This document shows, in pieces, positions 1 to 9,140 of a stretch of 31,080 bases of DNA (within the stretch, counting starts at the first letter, position 1; every line of letters begins with the position of its first letter). The position numbers and the translations under genes were made by a program. The notes beneath the pieces were generated by a model. It was given only the letters and a program-made list of their open reading frames with translations. It did not search any database and was not told the DNA's origin. This DNA comes from M55B167 sp046482825. Lineage in GTDB: Bacteria > Verrucomicrobiota > Kiritimatiellia > RFP12 > UBA1067. The stretch spans positions 1 through 31,080 of the forward strand of contig JAWOEI010000084.1 of NCBI GenBank assembly GCA_046482825.1, given 5' to 3'.

Positions 1-257
1 GCTGTCGAGCCTGAGCCTCCGAACGGGTCAAGCACCACGCCCCCCGTCGGCGTCTTGGTAAGCCGCACCAGATAGCGCATAATCTCGACTGGCTTTACCG
101 TGGGGTGGTCGTTGTCCACCTTGCCATCGCACGTTCGCTCTGAGCGTGACGCCTTGCTAGTGTATAGAAACCTTGCTGGGCCTGATGCGCCACTCTGAGC
201 GGGGGGTTCCTTCCTGATGGATTCTTCGATGACAGGCCGCACATAGCCAAACAGCAT
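1..257 (-). pseudogene. DNA adenine/cytosine-N4 methyltransferase, C-terminal fragment (phage-type)
   Basis: Translating the minus strand in the frame whose codons begin at 59, 62 and so on gives a typical beta-class methyltransferase C-terminus: GPARFLYTSKASRSER, then HPTVKPVEIMRYLVRL, then VVLDPFGGSGST. The last is the S-adenosylmethionine-binding FxGxG motif. In beta-class enzymes the catalytic DPPY motif lies well upstream of this, but upstream here is the HNH/PurH sequence, so the catalytic half is missing. The first ATG in frame is at 257. The fragment runs off the left edge of the window and overlaps the HNH tail in another frame. Enzymes with this C-terminus are common in phages and prophages. 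That it is methyltransferase-derived is fairly certain; whether it is expressed or functional is doubtful. Confidence 0.75.
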
Positions 258-381
258 CCGAAGGATCGTCGTAGTTATTGTGGTGTCGGTGCTCCCCAGG
301 CTCTCCGCAAATTGCACAAGGTTCTGGGTCAGGTAAAGCCTTTTGTGCTCTGCGATAAAATCCAGACAGCGACGTGACGCA
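157..381 (-). other. HNH-type zinc-finger module fused to the PurH remnant
   Basis: Residues 372-445 of the chimeric frame contain a CxxC pair (C393, C396), a HRHH cluster at 402-405, a DDPSDAVWLC segment and a second CxxC-H (C418, C421, H422). This is the pattern of small HNH/zinc-ribbon proteins found in phage genomes. It has no relation to purine synthesis. The stop TAG is at 157-159. Its own start codon is not visible, so it is probably a fragment fused in frame by the same rearrangement that truncated purH. Confidence 0.65.
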
Positions 382-1494
382 TGCGTCAGATACCATGCAT
401 GATCCGATAAGCCCGCCTTTTTTCTCTGAAACTTCTTCGTCAATCGCGGCAGTCATTGCGGCGGATTTGTCTCCGAATTTCATTCCAAGTGCATTGTAGG
501 GGGTCTGGTGTTTCTCCCATGCCATCCAGTCCGCCAGTTTGCGATATGCTTTGTCACGGGCGATTTCGGCCACACCGACACGATCCTGTTCTCCGGTTCC
601 GATGCCTACGGTCATCCCGTCTTTGATGTAGAGGACTGAATTGCTTGTCACACCGGCTTCAACCAGCCATCCGAAAATTAGATCATCATATTCAGCGTCG
701 GTGGGCAGACGGTTTATCTTATGCTCAGTTCCGTCTTTGCGTGTGCAGGTTGCCGGAATCAGCTGCTCTTTTGTCCGCGCTTCGGGGGAGAAGGACCACT
801 GTGCAATAATGCCGCCATCCATAAGTGATTTAAAGTCAACCACGCGTTCAGATGTAAATTCCGAGAGACGTGACATGTTGCCGATTTTCATTACACGCAG
901 GTTTTTCTTCGTAGCGAACAGACCCATCACGCCTTCAGCAAATTCGGGAGCAACCACGACTTCCGCATAGTTCTCAACAATCAGCTTGGCTGTTTCAAGA
1001 TCAACTTCGCGGTTGAGTGCAATGCATCCTCCGAATGCCGCCAGACGGTCGGCCCTGTTAGCCCGGAAGTAGGCATCCGCGAGGGTGTTGCCTTTTGCCA
1101 CGCCGCAGGGATTGTTGTGTTTCACGATCACAGCGCATGGCGTGTCGTTAAGATAACGCAGAATATTCAGAGAGTTGTCGGCGTCGGTTATGTTTGTTTT
1201 TCCCGGATGTTTCCCGCTTTGAACCAGAACGGGATCCGATGCCATATGTTTGTCAGCCTCAATCAACTTGACATCACCCAGAACAAGGTTGCCGTTTACC
1301 AGCTTGTACATGGCAGCTTCCTGTCCCGGGTTTTCACCGTATCGCAAGCCTTTTTCCTCTTCGCCGATAACCCATGAAACCTTTTCGTAACAAAGAGTCT
1401 GACGCCTGTCGCCATCGATAAATGATATTTTCATCTCCGGCGTAAAGTGATCATCCATGATAGTTCTGTAAGCTTTTTTTAAATCAGTCGTCAT
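157..1494 (-). CDS. purH: AICAR transformylase (PurH-type) with C-terminus replaced by an HNH zinc-finger tail
   Basis: Residues 1-371 match the stand-alone phosphoribosylaminoimidazolecarboxamide formyltransferase family, which makes FAICAR from AICAR and 10-formyl-THF late in purine synthesis; there is no IMP cyclohydrolase domain. Diagnostic stretches are LRYGENPGQEA near 50, the catalytic Lys-His in VKHNNPCGVA (K125, H126), and VGIGTGEQDRVGVAEIA. Homology stops after GSCMVSDA at residue 371. The conserved end (FFPFRDGVD through the final RSFKH-like stretch, about 55 residues) is absent and an unrelated 74-residue tail follows. A strong GGAGGAGG ribosome site precedes the ATG at 1494. It lies 46 bp downstream of the GH127 gene, on the same strand. 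The chimera is probably inactive, since the lost segment is part of the conserved fold. It may be a real insertion scar or an assembly junction. Confidence 0.9.
   Translation of the reverse strand: MTTDLKKAYRTIMDDHFTPEMKISFIDGDRRQTLCYEKVSWVIGEEEKGLRYGENPGQEAAMYKLVNGNLVLGDVKLIEADKHMASDPVLVQSGKHPGKTNITDADNSLNILRYLNDTPCAVIVKHNNPCGVAKGNTLADAYFRANRADRLAAFGGCIALNREVDLETAKLIVENYAEVVVAPEFAEGVMGLFATKKNLRVMKIGNMSRLSEFTSERVVDFKSLMDGGIIAQWSFSPEARTKEQLIPATCTRKDGTEHKINRLPTDAEYDDLIFGWLVEAGVTSNSVLYIKDGMTVGIGTGEQDRVGVAEIARDKAYRKLADWMAWEKHQTPYNALGMKFGDKSAAMTAAIDEEVSEKKGGLIGSCMVSDACVTSLSGFYRRAQKALPDPEPCAICGEPGEHRHHNNYDDPSDAVWLCAACHRRIHQEGTPRSEWRIRPSKVSIH
375..388. repeat. 14-bp perfect palindrome at the purH/phage junction
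   Basis: TGACGCATGCGTCA is its own reverse complement. PurH homology ends at its centre (between 381 and 382): one half encodes the last conserved PurH residues (SDA) and the mirror half begins the foreign sequence. It could be a microhomology joint, a recombination site, or an artefact of assembly or amplification. Confidence 0.8.
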
Positions 1495-1540
1495 TGTTTA
1501 TTCCTCCTCCTCCTTGTTGTTCTTCTGAAATCAGTTCCTG

Positions 1541-3463
1541 TTATTCGTCGTCATCAGGATTGTAGGAAACGTATGGCTGGTGCATGACATTGATGGCCGT
1601 TCGCTGCCATACACGGTAGAGTGATTCATCATCCCATGTGTTGCCAGCTGATGCGAAATCGCAGAAATGAACCTTTTTGGGTTTGCGTGCGTTTTTAGAT
1701 TCAAGGTTAATACCGGTTTTCAAATCGGTTGTGAACGTCATCCAGATGGATTTGTCCTCCGGTGTCGCCTTTGTCAGCTTAAGAGGTTTTTTCGTGTCCG
1801 GGATGACTGTTACTTCATGAATATTTCCATCATTAAAACGGGAGTCACGTACAAGTGTGACAGGACCGCGTTTCAGCACGAAATGATTTTTCATTGTTTC
1901 TTTTCTGCAACTCATGTCCAGAGTGAGCCTGATTTTATCGCCCGCCTTCCATAAACGGTTGACAGCGACATAACTGCCGGGGGTTACGGGGTGAACCTTC
2001 TGCCCGTTGACAGTCAGTGAGTTTTCTCTGCTCCAGGCAGGTATGCGCAGTTTGAGAGTGAAGTCTTCGGGTTTTTGTGGATGCACCGTGATGTCTATCA
2101 GACCGTCAACAGGATATTCAGTATTCTGTGCAATAGTCACCTTATTGGATGTGGCCGGAATCCGAACAGCCGCTTTGCAGTCATGATAGAGGTTCAGCAG
2201 TATTGTGCGGTCGTGTGCCATGAGGATAGACTCCATCATGGCGATGAACCCGCGTGGGCCGTTGGCAATGCAGCAGTTTGTCTTCATTCTGCATTGATTT
2301 GCACCCTTGCCGCGTCGGCCTTCCAGAGGACAGTATTTCGAGAATGTTGACCCGTCCTGTGCAAGTGACGCCGGAAAAGCGTTGAAAAGACTTTGTTCAA
2401 GGCAGTCCGCATAAATTCTGTCGCCCGTCAGGCGCAACAGGGTTTCACATAAACGCATCCAAGTGATTGTCACGCATGTTTCCATCATGTGAAATGCCGG
2501 AGTTGTTTGTTGCTCTCTGCCGTGATACCAGCACTCAAAGGCTGCTCCCGAGCCGGCCGCGTTTATCTCCGTGGCAATGATGTTCCGCGCAGTTGCTGCA
2601 GCTGCATTCAGATATTGTTCTTTTCCGGTCGCCATATAATACTCCAGCAATCCCTGATAGCAGGACATCATTTCGTACGCCTTGTGCCCGTTCTCCCAGG
2701 ACCACCATCGTTTCGGGTGAGGAAAGCGGCTGCCGACATCCACGTTGTTAAGCGCTTTGGAAATCAGTTTGGCGCTGTCTTCAGGATCTTCGAGTTGCGA
2801 GGCGATATAACCTGCAAAATCCAGATAATCTTTTTTGTCCGTGCGTTTATAAAGCCAGAGGATAGGTTCCAGCACAGAACAGCTTGCCATTCCGTGATAG
2901 TTGCCCACTTTATAAATGTCTTTTCTGTCTTTGCCGACCTGAGTCATCAGGTGATCGGCAACGCGGCAGGCGGCTTTTAAAACTGTCTCGTCTCCGGTAA
3001 GATCATAGTAATACAGAAGCCCCAGCATTGTGTATTTTCGTCCCCAGATATCCCATGGCCCGTTCAGCTGCGCTGCATCCGTGTAATTGCCTATGTAGCC
3101 GTCGGCGCGCTGGGTTGAAAGCAGGTCTTTGACGGATGCGTCGATGTTGGCTTTGAACTCAGTGTCCTCCGTGTAGATGTACATCGGAACGGCGGCGTGC
3201 ATCCATTTGCCCCAGAACTCAGTCTGCCAGGTGCGGGTTTCTTTCCTGGATTTAAACGGGGCGGTTAAATATAGACCATCAGTGGTTTTCAGGTTGTTCT
3301 GAAAACACTCGTTCAAGCGTTTGCCCAGATATCCATTGACTTCGATATCTTTCGGAGAACAAACGGTATATGGTTTGATGCTTTTTCCTGTGCATACATT
3401 GCTGAAAAGCAGTCCGGATGCGCAGAAAAATAACAGTTTTGAATATTTCATTTTTACCTTCAT
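1541..3463 (-). CDS. Secreted GH127 (DUF1680) beta-L-arabinofuranosidase-like glycosidase
   Basis: The 640-residue product starts with a signal peptide (hydrophobic residues about 8-22). Its length and helical-barrel sequence fit GH127, whose characterised members release beta-L-arabinofuranose from plant glycoproteins and pectin. The family's Zn-thiolate site is visible: MMETC (E328, C330) and NCC (C397, C398), the cysteine cluster that includes the nucleophile. The ENGHKAYEMMSCYQGLLEYY region is also typical. A second ATG at 3451 has a closer GAAGG ribosome site (5-base spacing) and could be the true start; both give a plausible signal peptide. It is transcribed towards purH and is preceded by a 237-bp gap after tsaC. 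Substrate specificity within GH127 cannot be read from sequence. Confidence 0.88.
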   Translation of the reverse strand: MKVKMKYSKLLFFCASGLLFSNVCTGKSIKPYTVCSPKDIEVNGYLGKRLNECFQNNLKTTDGLYLTAPFKSRKETRTWQTEFWGKWMHAAVPMYIYTEDTEFKANIDASVKDLLSTQRADGYIGNYTDAAQLNGPWDIWGRKYTMLGLLYYYDLTGDETVLKAACRVADHLMTQVGKDRKDIYKVGNYHGMASCSVLEPILWLYKRTDKKDYLDFAGYIASQLEDPEDSAKLISKALNNVDVGSRFPHPKRWWSWENGHKAYEMMSCYQGLLEYYMATGKEQYLNAAAATARNIIATEINAAGSGAAFECWYHGREQQTTPAFHMMETCVTITWMRLCETLLRLTGDRIYADCLEQSLFNAFPASLAQDGSTFSKYCPLEGRRGKGANQCRMKTNCCIANGPRGFIAMMESILMAHDRTILLNLYHDCKAAVRIPATSNKVTIAQNTEYPVDGLIDITVHPQKPEDFTLKLRIPAWSRENSLTVNGQKVHPVTPGSYVAVNRLWKAGDKIRLTLDMSCRKETMKNHFVLKRGPVTLVRDSRFNDGNIHEVTVIPDTKKPLKLTKATPEDKSIWMTFTTDLKTGINLESKNARKPKKVHFCDFASAGNTWDDESLYRVWQRTAINVMHQPYVSYNPDDDE

Positions 3464-3700
3464 GCGTTAACCTGAAATCAGCAATATCCTGCAGTTTGAA
3501 CTTCAGCAATTTTTTCGTGTGTCAGAGTGAAACTCATGAAATAAACAAATTCATAAGTCACAGTAACTTTAATTCAGCTCCTGAATTTTCAATGCGTTTA
3601 ATGCTGTGAACAGGCCGGTTTAATTAAAAAACAAAAATAACAGAATGCAGTCTTTAAATAAAGAATAATTCAGACGCTTTTTTTAATACGAAAGCGCAAA

Positions 3701-4342
3701 TCAGTTCCGTTGAGGATATTTACAGATGCGAAGTATATCCTCCGTACTGATGGCCCCTTCACGCAGAACTGTCATGGCGCCGTCGGCTTCAATTTTAACG
3801 ACCGTGCTGGCAACTCCGCCAGGTGAAACTCCATCATCAACCACCAGATCCGCTTTTAGTCCGACATCCTTCAGTGCCTCAACTGCACTCAGTGCCGGCA
3901 TGGAACCACTGAGGTTGGCGCTTGTAACCCGCAGCGTGCCGCCACACGCTTTTATGAGTTTACGCGTCTGTTTGTGATCAGGTACACGGAATCCTTCAAA
4001 ACCTTCCGCGCAGGGAAGAACAAGCGTCAATGCTCCCGGCCAGAAGGCATCCATTAGTTTCAATGCAGTTTCAGAAGTTTCTCCGCAGAATTCAATTACC
4101 GATTCCCTGTCGGCAGCGAGTAAAGCGACAGGCTTGCCGGACCTGCGCCCTTTGATGGTATGTATGCGTTCAACTGCGGCAGTGCAATCCGGACGGGCGG
4201 CGATTCCGTAAACGGTATCGGTCGGAATGACGACTACACCTCCCGCACACAGAATATCCGCGGCGGATTTGATGTTTTTATCTGCTTTGAAATTCATGGG
4301 TTGTTTTCTGATCCTCAATCGTAAGTCCTGATCTTCATTCAC
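3701..4342 (-). CDS. tsaC: L-threonylcarbamoyladenylate synthase (TsaC/Sua5/YrdC)
   Basis: This enzyme makes threonylcarbamoyl-AMP from threonine, bicarbonate and ATP for the t6A37 modification of ANN-decoding tRNAs. The YrdC-fold signatures are present: GGVVVIPTDTVYGIAARP (residues 34-51), IKGRRSGKPVALL (63-75), a proline-rich WPGALTLVLP segment, and LRVTSANLSG near 136-145. At 213 residues it is the short TsaC type without the C-terminal Sua5 domain. The start is GTG at 4342, overlapping the TGA of the upstream sialidase-like gene by four bases (GTGA), which suggests translational coupling. An internal ATG at 4297 (residue 16) sits closer to the usual family start and has a GAGG about 17 bases upstream, so either start is possible. 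Confidence 0.93.
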   Translation of the reverse strand: MNEDQDLRLRIRKQPMNFKADKNIKSAADILCAGGVVVIPTDTVYGIAARPDCTAAVERIHTIKGRRSGKPVALLAADRESVIEFCGETSETALKLMDAFWPGALTLVLPCAEGFEGFRVPDHKQTRKLIKACGGTLRVTSANLSGSMPALSAVEALKDVGLKADLVVDDGVSPGGVASTVVKIEADGAMTVLREGAISTEDILRICKYPQRN

Positions 4343-5427
4343 TTAAACTTGCCGTCAATCGCCCAGATTCCTTTGTGCCCGTTAATCGTAGCAGTGCTGA
4401 CCAGTGTGATTGTCTCGGAGTTTTTTACAAACAGAGAGTTCCAGCTGCCTTCGATTCCTTCATCCAGGTCGAGAGGAAAGGTGCGGTTGGTGAAATTCCG
4501 GGCCTGGCGGTTTCCTACATACACGGCGGGTTCTTCATTCGGCTTCCGTTCCCGGCTCTGAACCGACAGAACCGTTATCCCTGAAGGCATCTGCCTGATA
4601 TATGGCGCTCCTGCATAGATGTCCGCTGGCAGCGGCCTCAGCAGGGCGGACTGCCGACGGGGGCTGTTGCCTTTGATAATGATTCTTTTCCAGCGGTTCA
4701 ACGTGAAATCTCTCAGAACAACCGGTTTAACCGTGCCGCAGAGTCCGGTATCCTCTATTACCACAACTATCTCTGTTCCATTGCTCAGAAGACAGGGAAC
4801 AGGCATGCCGTCTCGATGGCCGCTTCGGAATGAGATTGTTCCCGGGCCCTGCCAGCTATTGCCGTTGTCAGTAGAGCTTATTACGGAAATCTCCTGTTCG
4901 TCGGAGTATGTGTAGGCAGACTCGTTGGCGAAAAACACCTGAATTTCACCGTCAGGATACTGCAGCAACGCCGGTTCTCCGCATCCGTCGGCAAAGGTGC
5001 GTCCTGCTTCGAAAAGTTTTATCGCTCTGCCCCAGGTATTTCCATTGTCACTGCTGAAACGCGTCATGATGGTGTAGTGCGATTCCGTATCATCAGGACG
5101 TTCATTATAACAGAGCATCACACGTCCGTTTTTCATCTGCAGCAGTTCGGGGCTTGCGGCAATGCCTTTGTCATAGGATGTTACGCAGACTTCATCTTTC
5201 CAGGTTTTGCCTTCATCCGGGCTTCTTTTTACCCGGCACTGTCCGGCCCGTTGGTAACAACATAGAATTTCCTTATTTTTCAGGCGTATCATCCGGCCGT
5301 AGTTGCCTGATTCTGCAACAAGACACAGACTTTCTCTCTGCCATTCAATGCACGGCAGCTTTTCTTCTGCAGAAAGGATATGTGTCAGTGCTGTTAATGC
5401 CGATAATAATATGAAGTGAGTTTTCAT
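4339..5427 (-). CDS. Secreted BNR/sialidase-fold glycosidase
   Basis: A 362-residue protein with a clear signal peptide (MKTHFILLSALTALTHILSA). It carries three Asp-box repeats typical of six-bladed sialidase propellers: SPDEGKTW (69-76), SSDNGNTW (125-132) and STDNGNSW (185-192). It begins with a GRMIRL segment followed by strand repeats with LLQMKNGRVML-like phrases. Families with this fold include GH33 exo-sialidases, GH93 exo-arabinanases and uncharacterised PVC proteins. I cannot see a full arginine triad or an unambiguous RIP motif, so the substrate is open. A sialidase would fit the Kelch-symporter at 25231; an arabinanase would fit the neighbouring GH127. It overlaps tsaC by 4 bp. Confidence 0.75.
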   Translation of the reverse strand: MKTHFILLSALTALTHILSAEEKLPCIEWQRESLCLVAESGNYGRMIRLKNKEILCCYQRAGQCRVKRSPDEGKTWKDEVCVTSYDKGIAASPELLQMKNGRVMLCYNERPDDTESHYTIMTRFSSDNGNTWGRAIKLFEAGRTFADGCGEPALLQYPDGEIQVFFANESAYTYSDEQEISVISSTDNGNSWQGPGTISFRSGHRDGMPVPCLLSNGTEIVVVIEDTGLCGTVKPVVLRDFTLNRWKRIIIKGNSPRRQSALLRPLPADIYAGAPYIRQMPSGITVLSVQSRERKPNEEPAVYVGNRQARNFTNRTFPLDLDEGIEGSWNSLFVKNSETITLVSTATINGHKGIWAIDGKFK

Positions 5428-5520
5428 TTAAACCTTTGAGCGTCTCTGAGTTCGCTTTTCTGATTATCATAAAGGATCAATCGTAAATATGTGCATTTCC
5501 GGTTGCGGACGAAAGTAGCT

Positions 5521-6474
5521 TCAGGGCAGTAATACCAGCCAGAGAGGAATGGTTATCAGGCATAGGATATGGGTTGCAAATGTGGCAGCTGCTGCGAATT
5601 CCGCATCACTTCGGTATGCTTCCGACAGCGCCACACTGGCCATAGCCGCCGGCTGCACGGCAATCAGTATCAGCAGCCTGCGGATGTCCTGCTCAAGAGG
5701 AACAAGACAGATAAATCCGATGCAGAATGCGGGGATAATTATTAGTCGCATCAGACAGGTTCCTGCCATCAGGGGGTTGAAAATATGTGACGCCTTCATT
5801 GAAGCTATGCGTGAACCGCATACTATCGCCGAGACAGGAATTGTCGCCCCGCTTAGGAATTTGAAGCTTTCCATCATCTGTCCGTTAAACTCGGTTACAA
5901 TCGTATTAAGGTTTATCCCGTTCTTTGTTAGGATTGCACGTGTATAAATAATGATAAATGATACCATAAGTGCCACCATAGGCATACTGCAGAGATGTTT
6001 CAATGATCTTATGGAAAGCCTGTCACCTGTCAGAGTTCTGATTCCCAGTGTCCAGATTGCCAGCTCAGATCCCAGTGCCGAGAAGATTATCAGAGCCACA
6101 GCTTTGTCGCCCCACATGGAAGCTGCCATCATTATCGGCAGAAAGGAATAGTTGTTCATCATACAGATAAAATGATAGCAGCGCCGGGTTTCGAGTTTTT
6201 CTCCGCACAGTAATTTCCTTGTCAACAGACCGAAAAACCACCCGGCGCAGAGAATGAATACCAGGCCCGCTGGCATAGTCCAGCACTCCAGCAGGCTGGC
6301 CGGAGTAAAGTTTCTTACCATCAGATTGATTATCAGGCATGGATAAAATACATTTATCAGTGTCAATGAAAGCTGACGGTTGAACGTTTTGTCTATGATC
6401 TTCAGGCGGTTTAAAACATAGCCCACCAGTGTCATCAGTACTAGAGGCATCATTTTGAAAAGTATTAAAAGCAT
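5521..6474 (-). CDS. AEC-family (auxin efflux carrier-like) membrane transporter
   Basis: From the ATG at 6474 the product is 317 residues, the usual AEC length, with about ten hydrophobic segments. It starts with MLLILFKMMPLVLMTLVGYVLNRLKIID and has the family-like TFNRQLSLTLINVFYPCLIINLMV. Bacterial AEC members export or exchange organic acids and amino acids across the inner membrane; the substrate here is unknown. The frame stays open upstream to an ATG at 6645, but that would add 57 residues without family resemblance, so 6474 is preferred. No strong ribosome site is seen at either start. It is transcribed in the same direction as the sialidase-like gene, 93 bp away, and divergently from the GH36 gene. 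Confidence 0.82.
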   Translation of the reverse strand: MLLILFKMMPLVLMTLVGYVLNRLKIIDKTFNRQLSLTLINVFYPCLIINLMVRNFTPASLLECWTMPAGLVFILCAGWFFGLLTRKLLCGEKLETRRCYHFICMMNNYSFLPIMMAASMWGDKAVALIIFSALGSELAIWTLGIRTLTGDRLSIRSLKHLCSMPMVALMVSFIIIYTRAILTKNGINLNTIVTEFNGQMMESFKFLSGATIPVSAIVCGSRIASMKASHIFNPLMAGTCLMRLIIIPAFCIGFICLVPLEQDIRRLLILIAVQPAAMASVALSEAYRSDAEFAAAATFATHILCLITIPLWLVLLP

Positions 6475-6899
6475 ATGAGTCAATATCCAGTATTTATTAC
6501 GAAAGTACGTTTGTCTTGTAAGGCTCTCAGCAAAGCTCTGCTTTTTGCGTAAAATATCTGAATTATCAGTTACTTTCAGTTGAAAGGCAATGCAAATCAA
6601 AGAGCACAAAGCAGTTAAGGCTGCATCCTCTTGACTTTTTTCCATGTCGCCCGGGGGATTATGTATATCATACGATTATTGACAACCGGTAATGCTGGAC
6701 GGAGACCATCCTTATAGGATATTATACAGATAACGTTTTTCCTTTATCCGTTTTACCGAAGGATGCGGCAGGAAATACTTTCAGACAGGGGATGCGTAAG
6801 AGTTTTGTTTGTTCGGAAGTTGGTGACGGCAACTCTGAGGGGCACAATGTCTTGCGGGCTCGATGCAGATTAAAAGCTAAAAATAATAGGAGCAGAAAT
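6475..6899. other. Divergent intergenic region between AEC transporter and GH36
   Basis: These 425 bases separate the preferred starts of two divergent genes. Visible elements are a TTGACA at 6679-6684 with no convincing -10 at standard spacing, and a perfect small inverted repeat ATCCT-TAT-AGGAT at 6708-6720. The GH36 ribosome site AGGAG lies at about 6890-6894. Reading frames cross the region in both directions, but neither extension resembles its family. The rest shows nothing recognisable. Confidence 0.5.
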
Positions 6900-9140
6900 A
6901 TGAAACAGTTTATGATTTACATTGCTATATGCCTGACAACTGGTCTGGTAGCGGCAAAACCAGTGACATCGGACTTTATTCTGCAGACTGAAAACACCTC
7001 CATGGCATTTCATAAGAAGGGTGATATCTGGCAGATGGTGCATTACGGTTCTAAAATAAACAATGCCTCTGATGCCGCCGCGCTGGCCTGGTCAGGATGG
7101 GTGGGGGGCAATTTCTTCGGCCACCGGCGTCCTGATACCTACTCAGTATATGGCAGCGATAACGATCGCCGCAGTACCATGAATAAGTTCGGCGGTCTCG
7201 CTGTTATCCATGCCGATGGCGTAACTTCTACCGATTTGAAGGCTGTCAGCGCTGAAACTGTTGATGATAAGCCCGGAGTCGTGCATCTTGTCTTTGAACT
7301 TCATGACAGGGTTTATCCCTTTTACGTGACTCAGCACTTCCGAGCCGCTGTTGAAAGCGATGTGATTGAAACCTGGATCGAAATCCGTCATGAGGAGCCC
7401 GCGCCTGTTAAACTTATCCGCATGGACTCAGCTGCCCTGGTTTTTCCTTTGCTTGCCAAAGAATATCATGTGCTTTCTCTCACCGGGCAGTGGGCCTCCG
7501 AAGGGCAGCTTGTCGAAGCTCCTGTCGCATTGGGGCAGACTGTCAGTATGACATCTCGGTCGGGTGTGCGTTCCGCCTTCGGCAATAACCCCTCTTTTAT
7601 GCTTTCTGTGGGAGAACGTGCCACGGAAACAAGCGGCCGTGTGATAGGCGGCGCTCTTGCCTGGAGCGGTGCATGGAATATTTCCATTCAACACGACTAT
7701 GTGGATGCCATGACCATAAATGCCGGACCCGATACCGGTAACGGCGCTTATACACTGGATTCAGGAAAAACGATTGTTACTCCCAAAATGGCGCTGACCT
7801 ATGCGGATTCGGGTAAGGGTCAGGTTTCACGTAATTTCCATCGCTGGGCCCGTAATCAGCAATTGCGTGATGGTCATCTGTTGCGCCCCGTTCTGCTGAA
7901 CAGCTGGGAAGGTGCCTACTTTGATTTCGATGAAAAAACTCTTACCGATATGATGGACGGAGTAAAAGAACTCGGGGGCGAGATGTTTGTTGTGGATGAC
8001 GGCTGGTTCGGGCGTGGCAAATATGCGCGTAATGATGATAAACGCGGTCTTGGAGACTGGGTGGTCAATCAGAAGAAACTTCCCCGAGGATTGGATCATC
8101 TGGCAGATGAAGCCGAAAAGCGCGGTCTTCAGTTCGGTATCTGGGTGGAACCGGAGATGGCCAATACTGCCAGTGAACTTGTTGATGCCCATCCGGAGTG
8201 GGTGTTGCGGGAGAAAACACGCCCGTTACGTCAGGGACGCGGAGGCACTCAGGTGGTTCTGGATATGACCAATCCCGCTTTGCGCGATAATATCTATAAG
8301 CAGATGGATACATTGATTGCAGGTATTCCCGATCTCGCTTATATCAAGTGGGATGCCAATGCCGATTTTATGAATCCCGGATCAACTTATCTCGGGGCTG
8401 ACCGCCAGCCTAATGTGTGGTTTGATTACACTGTCGGCCTTTATGATCTGCTGGGCAGGCTGCGCAAAAAGTATCCGGATATCCTCATGAAAGCCTGTTC
8501 CTCCGGCGGAGCCCATATGGACTACGGCTTCCTGCACTATGCTGATGAATTCTGGACTTCTGATAATACTGATGCCCGCCAGCGTGTCTTTATTCAGTGG
8601 GGCGCAGGACATTTCTATCCCGCATGTGCCATGGCTGCGCATGTAACCGCCGTTCCGAACCATCAGACACACCGTTCCACACCTCTTAAATTCCGCTTTG
8701 ATGTGGCTATGTCAGGACGTCTTGGTTTTGAACTGCATCCTAAGAATATGACAGCCGCAGAGATTAAGTTTGCTAAACAGGCTGTGAAAGATTATAAACG
8801 CCTGCGTTCTGTGATTCAACAGGGCGACCTCTATCGACTGGTCTCCCCCTGGACACACACTTATGCATCTTTGATGTATGCAAATGAAGATAAGAGCCGT
8901 GCAGTTGTTTTTCTTTACGGTCTGAACCGTCCTGTCAGGAGCGATTATCCCGCTCCGCTTATGCTGCAGGGACTGGATCTGAATAAACGCTATCGCCTTA
9001 CGGAAATCAACAGGCGGAAACGCGGACACTGCCGTGTGGATGGTAAAACCCTCAGTGGCGCCGCATTAATGGGAATGGGACTTCCTGTAAAATTGGCTGG
9101 CGATTATGATTCCGCTGTCTTCGAACTGGTTGCGGAATAG
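6900..9140 (+). CDS. Secreted GH36 alpha-galactosidase
   Basis: The product removes terminal alpha-1,6-galactose from oligosaccharides or galactomannan by a retaining mechanism. The ATG at 6900 is chosen because AGGAG sits 7 bases before it and the protein then begins with a signal peptide (MKQFMIYIAICLTTGLVAAKP); the open frame upstream to 6792 has no family resemblance. Of 746 residues, about 20-320 form the N-terminal beta-supersandwich, followed by the catalytic barrel. The GH36 signatures are NSWEGAYFDF (334-343), VVDDGWFG (364-371), FGIWVEPEM (448-456 on the longer frame), the nucleophile in IKWD (D485) and the acid/base in SDNTD (D555). The terminator codon is TAG. It is followed 179 bp later by a GH28-like gene on the same strand. 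Confidence 0.93.
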   Translation: MKQFMIYIAICLTTGLVAAKPVTSDFILQTENTSMAFHKKGDIWQMVHYGSKINNASDAAALAWSGWVGGNFFGHRRPDTYSVYGSDNDRRSTMNKFGGLAVIHADGVTSTDLKAVSAETVDDKPGVVHLVFELHDRVYPFYVTQHFRAAVESDVIETWIEIRHEEPAPVKLIRMDSAALVFPLLAKEYHVLSLTGQWASEGQLVEAPVALGQTVSMTSRSGVRSAFGNNPSFMLSVGERATETSGRVIGGALAWSGAWNISIQHDYVDAMTINAGPDTGNGAYTLDSGKTIVTPKMALTYADSGKGQVSRNFHRWARNQQLRDGHLLRPVLLNSWEGAYFDFDEKTLTDMMDGVKELGGEMFVVDDGWFGRGKYARNDDKRGLGDWVVNQKKLPRGLDHLADEAEKRGLQFGIWVEPEMANTASELVDAHPEWVLREKTRPLRQGRGGTQVVLDMTNPALRDNIYKQMDTLIAGIPDLAYIKWDANADFMNPGSTYLGADRQPNVWFDYTVGLYDLLGRLRKKYPDILMKACSSGGAHMDYGFLHYADEFWTSDNTDARQRVFIQWGAGHFYPACAMAAHVTAVPNHQTHRSTPLKFRFDVAMSGRLGFELHPKNMTAAEIKFAKQAVKDYKRLRSVIQQGDLYRLVSPWTHTYASLMYANEDKSRAVVFLYGLNRPVRSDYPAPLMLQGLDLNKRYRLTEINRRKRGHCRVDGKTLSGAALMGMGLPVKLAGDYDSAVFELVAE

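Noticed and set aside
2489..2980. 163-codon plus-strand frame opposite the GH127 gene
   Set aside because: GH127 on the minus strand has conserved catalytic motifs over this stretch; the plus-strand product has none.
6792..6899. N-terminal extension of the GH36 enzyme
   Set aside because: A good ribosome site and signal peptide mark the ATG at 6900; the upstream residues are not hydrophobic or family-like.
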